The notes under the pieces are model-generated. The model was not told the origin of the DNA, did no database searches, and worked only from the letters and a program-made list of their open reading frames with translations. A DNA stretch of 64,000 nt from Ectocarpus siliculosus (lineage: Eukaryota > Sar > Phaeophyceae > Ectocarpales > Ectocarpaceae). Shown here one piece after another: positions 12,160-23,800 of the stretch. Each line of letters opens with the position of its first letter. Position 1 is the first letter of the stretch. Location of the stretch: the NCBI GenBank assembly GCA_000310025.1, contig FN649750.1:4002163-4066162 (forward strand). Reading direction: 5' to 3'. Position numbers and translations under genes: made by a program.

Positions 12160-14038
12160 ATGCCGCCTCGCAACACGCGGCGCTCCACGGCGGCGACTTC
12201 GGCGGCTGCTTCTTCTACAACGGCTTCCTCAGCGGCTGCGCCTGCTTCAGAGGCTTCTGCCCCGGCGGCGGCTGCCGCGGCCCCAGCGGCTGCCAGCGCG
12301 CCGATGGGACCGCTTTCCCTGCCTCCACCTGGGCTGCCTCCCCGGCCCGACCGCCAGACGGCCGCGTTTGTGGACGCGACCACGGCAGCCTACGCTCTGC
12401 CGTGCTACACGGCGCTGGTGCCGGGAGCAGGGGCAACGCTAGACCTTGGGCGGATGTTCGACCGCAACCGGCTCGGTTGCGATCAGGGCACTGTGGAGGA
12501 GCTGGTCCTCCGTTTGGGTGAGGTGGCCACTCGGCTGCCGCCCCTTCCCGGGGTGGAGACCTACACGGCAGTTTTGGCGCGCGCCAGGAAGGTGGCCACT
12601 TCGCGGGCGGGCGACAAGTCAGTTGCCTATCGCCAGGCCGAGGCGAAGAAGCTCCTGGCCGAGTACACTGTGGAACTCGCGCTCCGCCATGGCCGCCTCC
12701 TGCAGTCAGAAGGCTGTGTTCGTCGTGCCAGACGGAAAACGTGGGACATAACAACTATTGTTGATCCTGCGGTGTTCAGCCTGCCCGCGGGCGTCCGGTA
12801 CCGCATGACCCTCAAGCGGCTCGGGTGTCGATCGATTTCGACGCGCTGCGCGCTCGTGGTGATCAGGTCCTCTCGGCCGCGTCTAGCCGTCGTCCTCAAC
12901 AGTGCAAGTGCGCCGTAGCGGACGGGTTCGACGCTTTCATACTTTCGGCGACTGAACAACGTCGGGGTTGGAAGCAGGCGTCGGACCGAGACGTGTTTGA
13001 CTATCTCTGCTTCTTGGAAACACAAGGTAGTGGTCCAAGCGGGTGCACGACAGGGCATGCCCTGGTGTCGGCACGACTCACGGCCGCGATTGTCTTCCAA
13101 ACACGCCATGTGCTAAGCGGTATGCCGCCGCGTCCATGCAGAAAGGGATCGTGTCCAAGCTGAAGATGGCGATGCAAGAACAGTTGGGAAAAGACAGCAG
13201 CTGGGACCCTGCCACGCGCTCGGGCAACCCCTGTTGTAGTCCTCTCGTCGACTCCTACCTCGTCTTCACGGGGGAGGAATAAAAACGTGTGGGTGTCGCT
13301 GTCAACCAGGCAGAGGCTATGTTACCGCACGTCCTCATCGATCTGTTGAGGGACATGCGCTCTCGCGCGCAGACTGCGTCCTCTTTGGCGGAACGTATTG
13401 AGCCCACCAGGGACGTCGCTTTGTTTTCGCTGGCGTTCGCCTCCATGCGGCGAGGCCATGATCTCTCCTTCACTATGGGATCGCAAGTTCTGCGGTTGCC
13501 CGCGGGGCAGGGTCTTATGATTTTCAACTTCCAGTTTGGCAAGACCCTCCGGGACTCTGTTGATGCCGTGGTCGTGCGTCCGGACGTCGCTTGCCCGTCT
13601 ATTTGTGCGGTGAGCAATGTTACGGCCTACCTCAGTGCGGCGGAGCGTATTGACTGGGAAATGTCCCGAGGGCATCTGTTTCCTATCGTTCTGCTGGATG
13701 GAACTCGGGGCTGCGCTCCGCTTACGGCGGTTCAGATGACGGCTGCCCTACAAGGGCATTTCCGAGCGGCGAGACTGCCGCACCGCTACACTATGCACTC
13801 GTTCCGCGTCGGAGGTTCTGTAGCGCAGTCGCTTGACGGAACGGCGATGGACGCTATCATGAAAATTGCCGGGTGGCGCACGGAGAGTGTAGCGAAGCGA
13901 TATGTTGGCGCCACTACTAGCGTGGGGGAACCGGGTTCCAAGAGGACCCGTAGCGAGCTGTACGCAGACTCAAACGCGTTGCCGTTGTCGGCTGACTTCA
14001 CATGCGATTTCTCTGCGTGTGCTCGCCGCGAAAAATAA
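12160..14038 (+). mobile_element. Tyrosine-recombinase element fossil (Crypton- or DIRS/Ngaro-like)
   Basis: The N-terminal part is alanine-rich (starting MPPRNTRRSTAATSAAAS), followed by a helical region and then a catalytic region in the 3' third. The catalytic signature of tyrosine recombinases is visible: arginine in SMRRGHDLSF, HSFRVGG for the H-x-x-R box, GWRTESVAKRYVG for the tyrosine box. These enzymes cut and rejoin DNA through a tyrosine-linked intermediate and drive Crypton and DIRS-type elements. No reverse transcriptase was recognised beside it, which leans towards a Crypton-like element, but the family is not settled. The copy is broken, with about three breaks. An AATAAA follows the end of the frame. 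Confidence 0.65.
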
Positions 14039-14187
14039 AGAAAGTTTGGGTGGGCGAGACCTAGCTTAGAGGCGTGAGTGGTCAATAACTAAGATGTGAC
14101 AGATCGGATAATTAACAAGAAAGTAATGGGCGGGACCACAGACCGGCGCAGGAGGCCTCACCCAACCAAATCCAATACTTACATCGA

Positions 14188-15186
14188 ATGATCTGGGTAA
14201 GGGATAAGAATACAACAGGATCCGGCTACGAGAGCCGCTTCAACCAGCCACTCGAAAGTATCAGTATGCCTCCTAATTTGAAGCAACTTTCGCTAGAAAG
14301 CACATTCAACAGGTCCATCGAAGGTGTGACTTTCGTAGATTCCATCGAGGACATTCATCTAGGAGGATGTTTCAACCAGCCAATAGCCGCAGTCCGGTGG
14401 CCCAGTAGCTTGCAACGTTTGGCGTTTGGTACGTGCTTTGACCAGCCGTTGACCGGCTATCATTGGCCGGATGCATTGATCGCTCTGACGGCCGGTGAAG
14501 CGTTCCAGCAGAACCTGCTAGACGTTATCTGGCCTGATTCGCTGCAGTATCTCACCTTGGGGGGTGCGTGGAACGGGGGGCTGAGGCCTCCTGTGGTACT
14601 CCCTGCCACACCCAAGGTCCTACGGTTGGGGGGGAGTTTCAAAAGCCCAATACAAGGCATGCAGTTGCCTGACGGGCTGTAGGAGGTGTCGTTTCCCTTA
14701 AAATTTAACCAGGAGGTTGATGCCGTTCATTGGCCCAGGAACTTGCATAGGTTGTGTTCCCGGAAGATTTCGACGACATGGTTTCCGTCGAACGCGGTAA
14801 GTGGCCGTCCACGCTAGAAGCTTTCGAGTTTGGGTCAGGCTGCGGGTGGCGTGTAAGCGACACCACCTGGCCTACGAGCCTAAAGACGTTGGTGCTTGAG
14901 GGTAAGTTCAACACGAAGGTTTACACCTTGCAGTGGCCGCCTGGATTGGAGTCGCTTGCCTTCGGGGGATCATTCAATCACTCTCGAGTCATGCTGGGCT
15001 CCTACCCTGAAGGAGTTGTCGTTTGGCAAACGCTTCCAACAACCACTGTCAGGCGTACGTTGGCCGAGAGTTATAGTCGAACTGAGGTTTGACGGGATGT
15101 CTACAGGTGACGGTTTTACGTGTGGTTACATGTGGCCAAGGTCGCTGAAGAGGGTTCAGTTTAGAGATGCATCTTTGACTCGTTGA
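14188..15186 (+). pseudogene. FNIP/FNQPL leucine-rich repeat protein, pseudogene
   Basis: About twelve repeats of 22-24 residues follow the pattern FNQPL..V.WP.SL..L.LG, the FNIP-type leucine-rich repeat known from Dictyostelium and abundant in some stramenopiles. Clear units include CFNQPIAAVRWPSSLQRLAF, CFDQPLTGYHWPDALIALTA and RFQQPLSGVRWP. The first ATG is 14188. A TAG stops the frame at 14680-14682, yet the repeats go on directly after it in the same frame (EVSFPLKFNQEVDAVHWP). They then continue in two further frames (from about 14754 and about 15000) to a stop at 15186. So there is one stop and two frameshifts in a host-type gene. Sequencing errors cannot be excluded. Function of the parent family: presumed protein binding. 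Confidence 0.7.
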
Positions 15187-15419
15187 AAGGATAAACACTT
15201 GAAGCGCGCAGTACTATGCGGGGAAATGCCTGGTGGTGGCCAGCTCCATACTTCGTGATGAATGATCGTGGTTTTGTAGACCAGGGCACTCGAGCTCGTT
15301 CTGGCACGGTGGGGTGAAGAGGTTTACGAATGGCGCCCCGTGCATGTTCCGACGCGGGGTATTCCCTGGTTTTCTTTGTGGGACTTCAGTCGTTCGTGTT
15401 GTGCCACGTTTGTTTCTCG

Positions 15420-15570
15420 CAGTTGTTTGGCGTTTTCAATCGAAGTATGGAACGACTTATTACCATCATCGGGTCCTCATGGGTTTTTCTCTCTCGCAGT
15501 TGTTTAGTGTTTTCAATCGAAGTATGGAACGACTTACTACCCTCAGCGGGTCCTCCAAGGTTATTCTCTG
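15420..15570 (+). repeat. 76-bp tandem duplication
   Basis: GCAGTTGTTT...TTTTCAATCGAAGTATGGAACG occurs at 15420 and again at 15496. One frame reads QLFGVFNRSMERL in both units, which resembles the FNRSIEG repeats of the upstream FNIP pseudogene, so this may be a more decayed stretch of the same gene. Confidence 0.6.
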
Positions 15571-16269
15571 CCACCATGGAAGTGACATCCTTGCGGCTGC
15601 CTGCTTAATTTTCAGTGGTCGTTACCTGTTGCCATGTTCTCGTATACCGTGTATCGGCAAGAGCGTCCGCGGGTGTGTTTTCGGTGAGAGGCTTCAAGGT
15701 GACGACAACCGCGTACGTACATGACCATTTTTGTACGGCCTTCCCAGGTTTCTGTTGGTGGCGTCCAACTTGGTATGGCGACAGTACTCTCATTTTCGTC
15801 GTGAGACGTATACGGAACTTTTCATTGGACGCAGAGTAACAAAATGTACACTTTCAGTATCCTTTTTCCGTACAACTACAACCATCCAAGGCTACACAGG
15901 AGGGGTGTGTGGACAAGAAATCCAATCCCTGTCGGCAGCTCCTGCGTACGGCAACGAACAGCACGTATTACAAGTAATTTAGCTTTCGATGTCCCGTGTA
16001 AGTACCAAAGCACGTGGTTCAGCCTTGTAGCCGGTCACGAGGAAAACTTGACCCACAGCTTCACGCACGAGGTGTTGCGACACGTCATTCCATGTACGTA
16101 CACTGACATGTTCGTGGTTGCCAACCTCCGTGAGAGGTTGTGCCAGCGGACTCCCACCTCTTCTTGCACGAGGACGACGACAAGAGTGCCCAGGACAACA
16201 AAAGCAATCTTTGGCAAGATGTGGCGCATAGAACCCTCCGTTGACAAGGCCCCTCACGCATAAATATTT

Positions 16270-17125
16270 TCTACCACGAGCATTACCTTATTTTTTGCTC
16301 GTTTTATCCAAAGAACACTCCACACTTATTCCATTCGCCGTACACTGCGACACAACCCCGAACAACCACACACATGATCTACGTTATTACCAAAGTTGGG
16401 TGCACACGCTCAGCCTAGTTGAACTGCTGCGCAGCGTATCACCGTGCCCGCCGCAAAGTCTAAAAGGCCAACGGTGCTGCCCATGGACTCTGCGGTGACG
16501 CTTGGGGCGGCAGCAGCAATGGAATCAGCATGATGTACAAGATGTGGCCATGAACAAAGCGAAGAGTCGGGTTATTCGCTGTTGGTACGTACACCAAGGC
16601 TGTAAACTGCGACCGGGGCGGCAACTCACGGGCGCTAACCCTCACGCGCCCCCGATACCCCTTCGCTGGGGGGGACGCGACCCCGACCATAATGCCATCT
16701 GACTAGAGTAGCGTTTCCGGCTACCTGCCCTTGGTAGCTGATGACCTTCCGCTTGAAATACATGCTCGGGATCTTTACACTTCGTATATACGCATTTCCT
16801 CCGTCAGTTAGACTATATATACCGTCATATGTTGCTATTATAGGTGATGGATCATCGCCTTTCTTTGTCATGGGTGGTAAGCATAGCGCGGGTATGCATC
16901 CAGTTTACACGAGGTTGAACGGTAAGGACAGGCGCCGCAGGTGAATGGCTTACGAGTACCAGCCATGCGCAGTGTTGCATCGCGTTACCCGCTGTGTGCC
17001 CCCGAGAAAGAGAGTGGCTGCCGAGAGGAAGAAAATGCCGGGTGCCGAACCCAAAGTGTCCACAACGAGGAGTACGTATGCATACATCTAACAGAGGGAG
17101 TTTTGCAATTTCCAACGTCGTTCCC
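16270..17125. other. Stretch without a recognised gene
   Basis: Short open frames only, with no motif or splice pattern I recognise. A possible signal-anchor start (MSTEGSMRHILPKIAFVVLG) lies just upstream on the minus strand at 16247, but no downstream exon could be attached. Confidence 0.4.
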
Positions 17126-17130
17126 TAGTC

Positions 17131-17626
17131 TAGGTACCCACGCCCCAATGGGTGCCCATGGGCATTGTACCCATGGGTACCCATGGTGGGTACAATGCCC
17201 ATGGGTACCCATGGGTGCCCATGGGTACAATGCCCATGGGTACCCATGGGTGCCCATGGGTACAGTGCCCATGGGTACCCATGGTGGGTACAATGCCCAT
17301 GGGTACACATGGGTGCTCTGGGCNNNNNNNNNNNNNNNNNNNNNNNNNNNNNNNNNNNNNNNNNNNNNNNNNNNNNNNNNNNNNNNNNNNNNNNNNNNNN
17401 NNNNNNNNNNNNNNNNNNNNNNNCCAAGGGTCCCAAGTGCCATGGCCCTGGGTACCCATGGGTGCCCATGGGCGCAATGCCCATAAGTACCCATGGGTAC
17501 CCATGGGCATTGCCCATGGGTTACCACGGGTACCCATGGGTATGCCCATGGGCACGACCATGGGTACCCATGGGCAATGCCCATGGGTACCCTTGGGTAC
17601 TTGGGTATAGTCCGTGCACAACAATG
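17131..17626. repeat. Large CCATGGG palindrome array with an internal assembly gap
   Basis: Runs of CCCATGGGTACCCATGGG and CCCATGGGTGCCCATGGG interleave with short spacers such as TACAATG and CATTG. The right border (reverse complement ATTGTTGTGCACGGACTATA) matches the left border of the small unit at 19001 (ATTGTTGTGCATGGACCGTA), so the arrays share edges as well as core words. The 100-base gap inside suggests the assembler could not resolve the array, and its true length is unknown. Frames crossing it are not coding. Confidence 0.85.
17324..17423. other. Assembly gap (100 N)
   Basis: Exactly 100 undetermined bases within the palindrome array, probably a placeholder for a collapsed repeat. 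Confidence 0.99.
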
Positions 17627-18195
17627 AATCCATAAATTCCCCCAGCACAAATGACAACTTTTCTCTGCACACACGTGGTTGTTCCGAAATCTGAAAGTAC
17701 CAGCAAACGCCCTGTTTCCAGGCGCATGGCGTGACGGAGAGTTTGTTTTGTTGTTTTTTTCCTTGACTTTTTATCCCCGAAACACCTTTAAAACTTGATT
17801 CGTTTACACAGGGTGGTGTTTATTGCCGATGCCAAAAAACTCAACGGATTTGGACACACGTCGGAATTCTGCGGTTGGGGATTTTTTTTTTTTTTGTAAT
17901 TCTCGAAATTACAGGAGATATCAGAGAATAACTGAATGTAGAGGATCAACTTGATTCGTTTACAGCGCGACAACCACCCGACCGATTTCAAAATAAACAG
18001 TGGCAAACGATCCCTATCGTCGATCTACAGGTGGGGTTTTTGGGGTTTTGCTGGGAAAAATCTAGTTTTCGAGATAATCAACATGTTGTGCCGCACCATG
18101 GATGGGTGGGTGTGCTTTGGTGGGCGACACAACACGCACAAACAACTCTCGCACACGTTGCAGCCCGAAGAACACAAAATACCCACGCAAGCACC

Positions 18196-18507
18196 ATGGG
18201 GAATCCTAGGGGGCGACCTAAGAAGAAGAAGATCGGCTATCACGGAGCCGATGGCCGGGCGGCTCCTAAGAAGCCGAAGCCGGCGCAGCAACATGAGCTT
18301 CCACCCGGTGCTGGTGATGCGCTCTCCCATGACCGCGGGGCAGATTTGATGGTCGTGATGTGTGTTTTGCGTGCGCATGCATGCCAGCGCTGTACAAATA
18401 AATGTTTGTTCAACAGCTTTGCCGGGTTTGTTGTGCGCCTGCTGCGTGTTCCCTTTCTTTTTGTGTTTTGGGCCTTGTTGTTTTTTCCAGCACTCCCTTG
18501 CGGTTGA
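18196..18507 (+). CDS. Small AT-hook-like reading frame
   Basis: From ATG 18196 the frame reads MGNPRGRPKKKKIGYHGADG, an AT-hook-like core (PRGRPKKKK), followed by a second basic patch (KKPKPAQQ) and then a hydrophobic stretch that may be read-through of untranslated sequence. AT hooks bind the minor groove of AT-rich DNA. They occur in chromatin proteins and in the DNA-binding ends of transposon proteins. No neighbouring exon could be joined. It may be the 5' exon of a gene or a transposon scrap. The frame also stays open upstream to 18031. Confidence 0.25.
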   Translation: MGNPRGRPKKKKIGYHGADGRAAPKKPKPAQQHELPPGAGDALSHDRGADLMVVMCVLRAHACQRCTNKCLFNSFAGFVVRLLRVPFLFVFWALLFFPALPCG

Positions 18508-18674
18508 CTGCCTCCGAAAGTTTTGTATATATTAATTATATATAGAGTGATAGAGTGAAGTGTTGTGCATGCGAATAGACTGTGCATGTGTTTTCGTCCT
18601 GCATTGCGTGTATATTATTTATTACACTAGTGCGCGATCAGTTGTGAGTAAGAAGGGTATGGACGCGGGGAAAT

Positions 18675-18865
18675 TTCACAGAGGGGGCACCGTGGCATAA
18701 AATGGGGGTGCCTTGGCGCAACAATGGGGGCCAACGTGGTGATAGAGGAGGCTCCGCAATGATAAATGGGGGGCACCGTGGTAATATATGGGGGCTCCGC
18801 GGAGGAAAACAGGGGGTACTATGCTGATTTAGGGGGTTCCGTGGATCATTTTGGTCAAAAATGTC
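18675..18865 (+). repeat. Degenerate minisatellite, about 22-bp unit
   Basis: About eight units of the form GGGGGCACCGTGGTAATATATG, GGGGCTCCGCGGAGG and GGGGTTCCGTGGATC. Each begins with a G run and carries a CCG(T/C)GG core. The units are diverged, so the array is not young. Confidence 0.75.
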
Positions 18866-19000
18866 GCATTTTCCCAAAATGAAAAAACCTCTGCAGCTAT
18901 CGACGTAGCTCGACGAGGCGGTCACGAATATCGAATATCGTTGTTTCGCGTTTCAATTTTTTTTCTTTAAAAAGATATCGCACAAAACGTGAATGGACAA

Positions 19001-19072
19001 ATTGTTGTGCATGGACCGTACCCATGGGTATGCCCATGGGTACCCATGGGCACGAATAAGGATAATGTACAT
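19001..19072 (+). repeat. Minimal CCATGGG unit with both conserved edges
   Basis: A compact unit: left edge ATTGTTGTGCATGGACCGTA, core of three CCCATGGG palindromes, right edge CACGAATAAGGATAATGTAC. The left edge matches (inverted) the border at 17605-17626, and the right edge matches 5606-5620 (inverted) and 33823-33833. This is the best template for what the element looks like before expansion. Confidence 0.7.
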
Positions 19073-19901
19073 CACCCCCGTACAGGTACAACAAAGGGAA
19101 AAAGGTTCTTGGCGCTGTCGCGCCACCGCCCAAACATGTCTGCCTCCGAATCCCAAGGTGCATGGGTTAATATTGAGTGCAGAGGCCAGGCAGAAGGTGA
19201 AAAATGCACTTGCCATTGCTCTGTTGCATTGTGCTGAATTAAGAATACACTTGATTGAAGGGTCAGGAAAAGGCCGGGCATGTAGAGTAGACTAGTGTAC
19301 ACGGAAGAGCATATTATTGGACTTTACAGGGGCTTGTCGCGCCGCCACCATGGATGACGTGCAATAATACCTGATGTAGGCCGGAACGAAGACAGACGCA
19401 ACAATGCAATATCCTGTTTGTCTGACGCTAGCGAAGGTTGAGTGTCATCAACGACAAAAACGCAGAGTAGCACCTGCCTGTCAGTTCGTCGTCCCTAAAA
19501 TATTATCGTAGGTTATAGGGATATTGGCGCTTCGCGCCGCCGCCGCGCGAAGAGAATCGACTGTCTTCTTGTTGAACGTGTAAAATCGGAATGTTTCCAG
19601 GAGGAGATCAACGCATTGCATGTGTGTATGTAGGCGATGACAACGAGAGCAGAAAAATATTCAGCAGTGAGTGCAGTCGAAGAAAATGTACGCGTTGGTC
19701 AATGGCAGTCAGGAGGGAAAAATATTTCATAGAGAGACCTTGGTGAAGGTCTAGTGGGAGAGGTAGGTAGGTAAAATAGAGCCCATCCATCCATGATGTC
19801 GATCGATTCAAATGCGAGAGAGAGAGAGAGAGAGAGTGGAGATACATTGTGTGCGGCGTGGTGACTCTTCGAGAAGGAGAGTCGAATGCATACCTACAAA
19901 T

Positions 19902-19962
19902 ACGTGTCCACGCGTCCAGAAGAGAACAATACGTGTCCTCGCGTCCAGAAGAGAACAATAGC
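19902..19962. repeat. Short tandem duplication
   Basis: TACGTGTCCACGCGTCCAGA and TACGTGTCCTCGCGTCCAGA stand side by side, each followed by AGAGAACAATA. Two near-identical units of about 30 bp. Confidence 0.7.
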
Positions 19963-20885
19963 GTGAATGTTTGAAGACACATGATGAACGAATAAGACCG
20001 TACGGCAGCGAGAGCATGGACGACGAGGCGGGGGGGAAAGGGAGTGACGGGAAGGAGACGGTCTGCCCACGTCGTCGATCGATGAAAGTCCGTGCCCAAG
20101 TGTGCCCAGATTAGTGAGCCCAGCTTGCAATGTGCACCGGAGAGTTCCACAGAATCATATTGTTATCGAAAAGAATGTCATTGGAAAGAAATGTTGCGCT
20201 GTCAGGCGACGAGAGAGGGGCGGAGGAGCCCTGGGAAAGCAGGAAAATCCGGGAAAGTAACAACGAAGAAGAAAGGAGCCATTTCAGATCAAAACCAGCT
20301 TGGAAGAGAAGACTACATAGAGCAGTCCAAACCCACATGGCAACACACGTTCCGCCGTGTATGTGCCGCTCTCGACTAGACTCAAGGACGACCGTGTTCT
20401 GCCCTCCGCCCATGCACTCGTCCCTGTATTGCCACCCAACCTGTATTCCTCGGATGCTAGGACCTCCAGACGTGCCCAATTCCAAAACAAACAAACTCGT
20501 AACCAAGGGCAACCATGAAACCTCGCTCAGACATAATATACACTTGTAGTCTACACACTCCGGCCCTTCCCCCTTCTCACTCTTGAACACGACACACACC
20601 TTTCTACACACACTCCAGTTACGAGTAACGAGAGCAGGCACTCTATGTAGCATAGGCACACTAGCACCCTCTCATGATTAGTTACTGTCTATATAGCCGA
20701 AAGCCTGCTTGTCATCCTCTTCTCCCTACGTTCTTGCCGTCAACGAGCCTCGAAAGTATACGAACCGTTAGTTCATTTTCACGGTGCCCTAAGTCAAATC
20801 GAAACCACATACATCGTGTTCACAGGAATTCTTCGGCATCTCGGTTTGAGACACGGGAGTAGCAGAGCGTACAACACGAAGTTGG

Positions 20886-23800
20886 CTAAACCTTGTTCTC
20901 AGCCTCGATGCTCCAATCGAGCATCCCGTTGCGGGTGATTTCCACGCCACTGTGGGAAACCCAGAGTTCATACGAGGGGTCTTTCGTGCGGTAGCCAAAC
21001 CACGAAGGTCCGGACTTGCGGGCGACTCTCGTTCCATCGACGGAACCCTCCTGCAATGGTTTATGAAACGTTTGACACAATGACCGAAGTTGAGAAGAGG
21101 GCGATCGGGTGTGATGTTGCCGGGCACATGTACCGTGAGCCCGGCCCATGCTAGTGGCATTTTGAAGCATTTGCTGGTCTGTTACGCCGGGTGGAGTCAC
21201 GGGGAGAACGATTTCTTGTCGCCAAACAGGTTTGCGAGAGCGACGTCCATTTGAGGCGGGAACTTCGCAGAAAATCTCTGCCTAGTTTCCATTTTCTGCA
21301 TGGGGCGTGGTTGATAGGAACAGGCAGTCTATTGAATATCTCCTACATCAACATGTCTTTTGTCACGTACAGCCATCTACAGCACTCGCACTTACCAGGT
21401 GACCCCTATTGGTCACATACAGGTTCACCTCGCCCATGTGGACCTTGGCGTGCTCTCGTGCTCGCCTCCGAAGAAAGCCGCCCTTACCGAACGGCATCCA
21501 CCCGGCAATCGTTGCCAGGGCCCCTCGCTTACCGCTCTTGCCCTCGGCCTGGGCTGTCCTCTCGTGCAGCTCTTCCGCAAGGAGCTCCGCACGGATGGCA
21601 GACCTCTTGGCGACCTTGCCAGGGTCCGATGCCACCAACGTTGTGATCGTCTCCGGCGTCGGGCCCGTCACTCGGCCGTCAGCATCGCGTGGGGGTTCGC
21701 CCGTAGCCTTGGCGAAAACAATGGCACCGTCCTCACGGCTGGCGAATATCCGGGAGCCCATGGTGGGGCTCATCAGGGTGCCGGTCAGTACCTCCCCGAC
21801 CTTCAGCGAAAGTGCTGGGTGTACCTTCATGTTCGGAGAACGGGCCGATTCCTCATCGTCTCTCGTCTCACCACCGCCGCCGGTACCGCTGCCGCCGGTA
21901 CCGCTGCCGCTTCTGCCGTCGTTGCTGCTGCTGCCACCGCTGCCGCTGCTGCCGTTGCTACTGCTGCTGCCACCGCTGCTGCTGTCGCTGCTAGCGTGAG
22001 GAAGGGATGAGGGGAGATCGCCGCTGCCGCTGCTGCCACGGTTGCTGCTGATGACAAAGTTGGGCGACGGGATGGGGACCGGTGGGGTTTGGTGAATTGA
22101 CGGTTGATCCTCGATGTCGGCGACTGTGGTGGTCTCAGCAGGGTAGCTGCCGTCACTCGCAACGGGAATCGTCGCCTCGTGCGCTACAGGGTCGGCGATG
22201 GCGGCAGTGGGGGGCGCGGGTTCCTTGTCGGCCTCATCCAGGCCAGCCCTGGCGTGGAGCTCAGCGTGGAGCTTAGCCAACACCTCCCGTTTGGTTGTGG
22301 TTTCCAGCAGCAAGAAGCCATCCGGTTCGGTCCCCTTGATCTGGTGTTTTCGATTGTAGAAGACGTACCAGTGCAGGCAGTGAAGGGACAGAGAGGTGTG
22401 CGGCAAGGACGGAGGGAACAGCGCGGGGAAATTTCTATTAGGAGAACAAGGTTTCCCATGTCGTTTTTCGTCGACGTAGCAGGTGCATGGGGGGAAAGGC
22501 TGGGAAATAGAACAATGAAGGGGGCAAGTGGTAGTGTGTCTGCGCTCGTTACTCTGCGCAAAGGGGGTAGAGGTAGCGTGTCGCAAAAGAGCGGAGACGA
22601 CTTCCATTCTCTGTTCCTTCTTTAGCAAAGAGCGGCAACGAAACGAGACTCACCGGAAACGACAACAACTACACGCCGGCAGGGGGACGAGTCTTTACCG
22701 ACGACAAGCGTGTATCGACCATATGTATGCGCATAACCAATTTCGATCTTCTCCGTACCCAGCGCGCAGCCTCTATGCTTTTCTTAACAGCTGACGCGAC
22801 ATGTTTTGACATTTGGCGGTCTCGGCAAATGTTTCATCCCAATTACATACCTCGTTGGCGGTAGGGATCTTGGAGACTACCATCGAATGCTCGGTGAACC
22901 TAACCATGGTGTTTCTTGACTGGAACAATCCCTCAGCACCCTCCCACACGATGGTGCGCTTGTCCTCCTGCGTGAACATGGGCGGATCGATGGGGCGTTG
23001 AGGGCAGGCAGCATACAGAAAGACTGCATTTATTCGTCGAGAACAGAAACGCGTCCGGGAGTACGTACGAATGAACCCGCCATCAATATTTGTAGGCATA
23101 TCGAATGAATCGTGTCCTTTTCAAACCCAAGACCAGGAAATCCGAATGCTCTCTCTGCCCACACGGTCTGTACGAGAAATGACAACATCCGAACGCGCGT
23201 TTTGAAACTTCGGTGTTTTGGACTTGTCCCCGAAGCGTGTTCTCCCTCTACAAATGAAGCACACCGATGATGTCCAGTGCAGGTACTTCCGCAAGTTTTT
23301 GTATCAGAAGTATTTATACCAATAATCCATCGAGAAACGAGGTGAATGGGATCCATGCCCTCAACGAATGTCTGAAGGGTTGCAAAGTCTACAAAACTAC
23401 AGACGCAGATCCAAACAGAAGTCAGCGCGAGCACATGTAGTGATGAGCTATTGTTTCTGGTTGAATAGTGCGCCTGAACACAAAGTTCGACTGGGAGGAT
23501 GAAAGGAGCGAAATGCGCCGCCCTTACCTCGGCCGCGCCGGCAATAGAAGGGATGTAGTCGGTGACGTGCAGGTTGAACCGGCCATGGGCCATGATCAGG
23601 TGCAGATGCGGGGGCATATCCTGTCGGACGACAAAACAGGACAAGCCGGTCGTCGTGCTGGTGTTCATTTGCGTGATGGTGTTGTTGATGTTGCCCTTGG
23701 CAGTGCTGCTCTGCCGCGGTTGCTGCTGCTATTACCGCTACCGCTATTTTCTCGCTTCTGCTAATGCTGATGCTTCCTGCAAACCATAACAAACTCGACA

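Noticed and set aside
16035-16247. Minus-strand frame with a signal-anchor-like start (MSTEGSMRHILPKIAFVVLG)
   Set aside because: A hydrophobic start alone is weak evidence and no following exon was found.
16985-17674. Long open frames on both strands rich in MGTHGYPWVP-type repeats (also 6225-6595 and 33130-33920)
   Set aside because: Every frame is open because the array is palindromic; there is no start, splice or family signal, and one run crosses undetermined bases.
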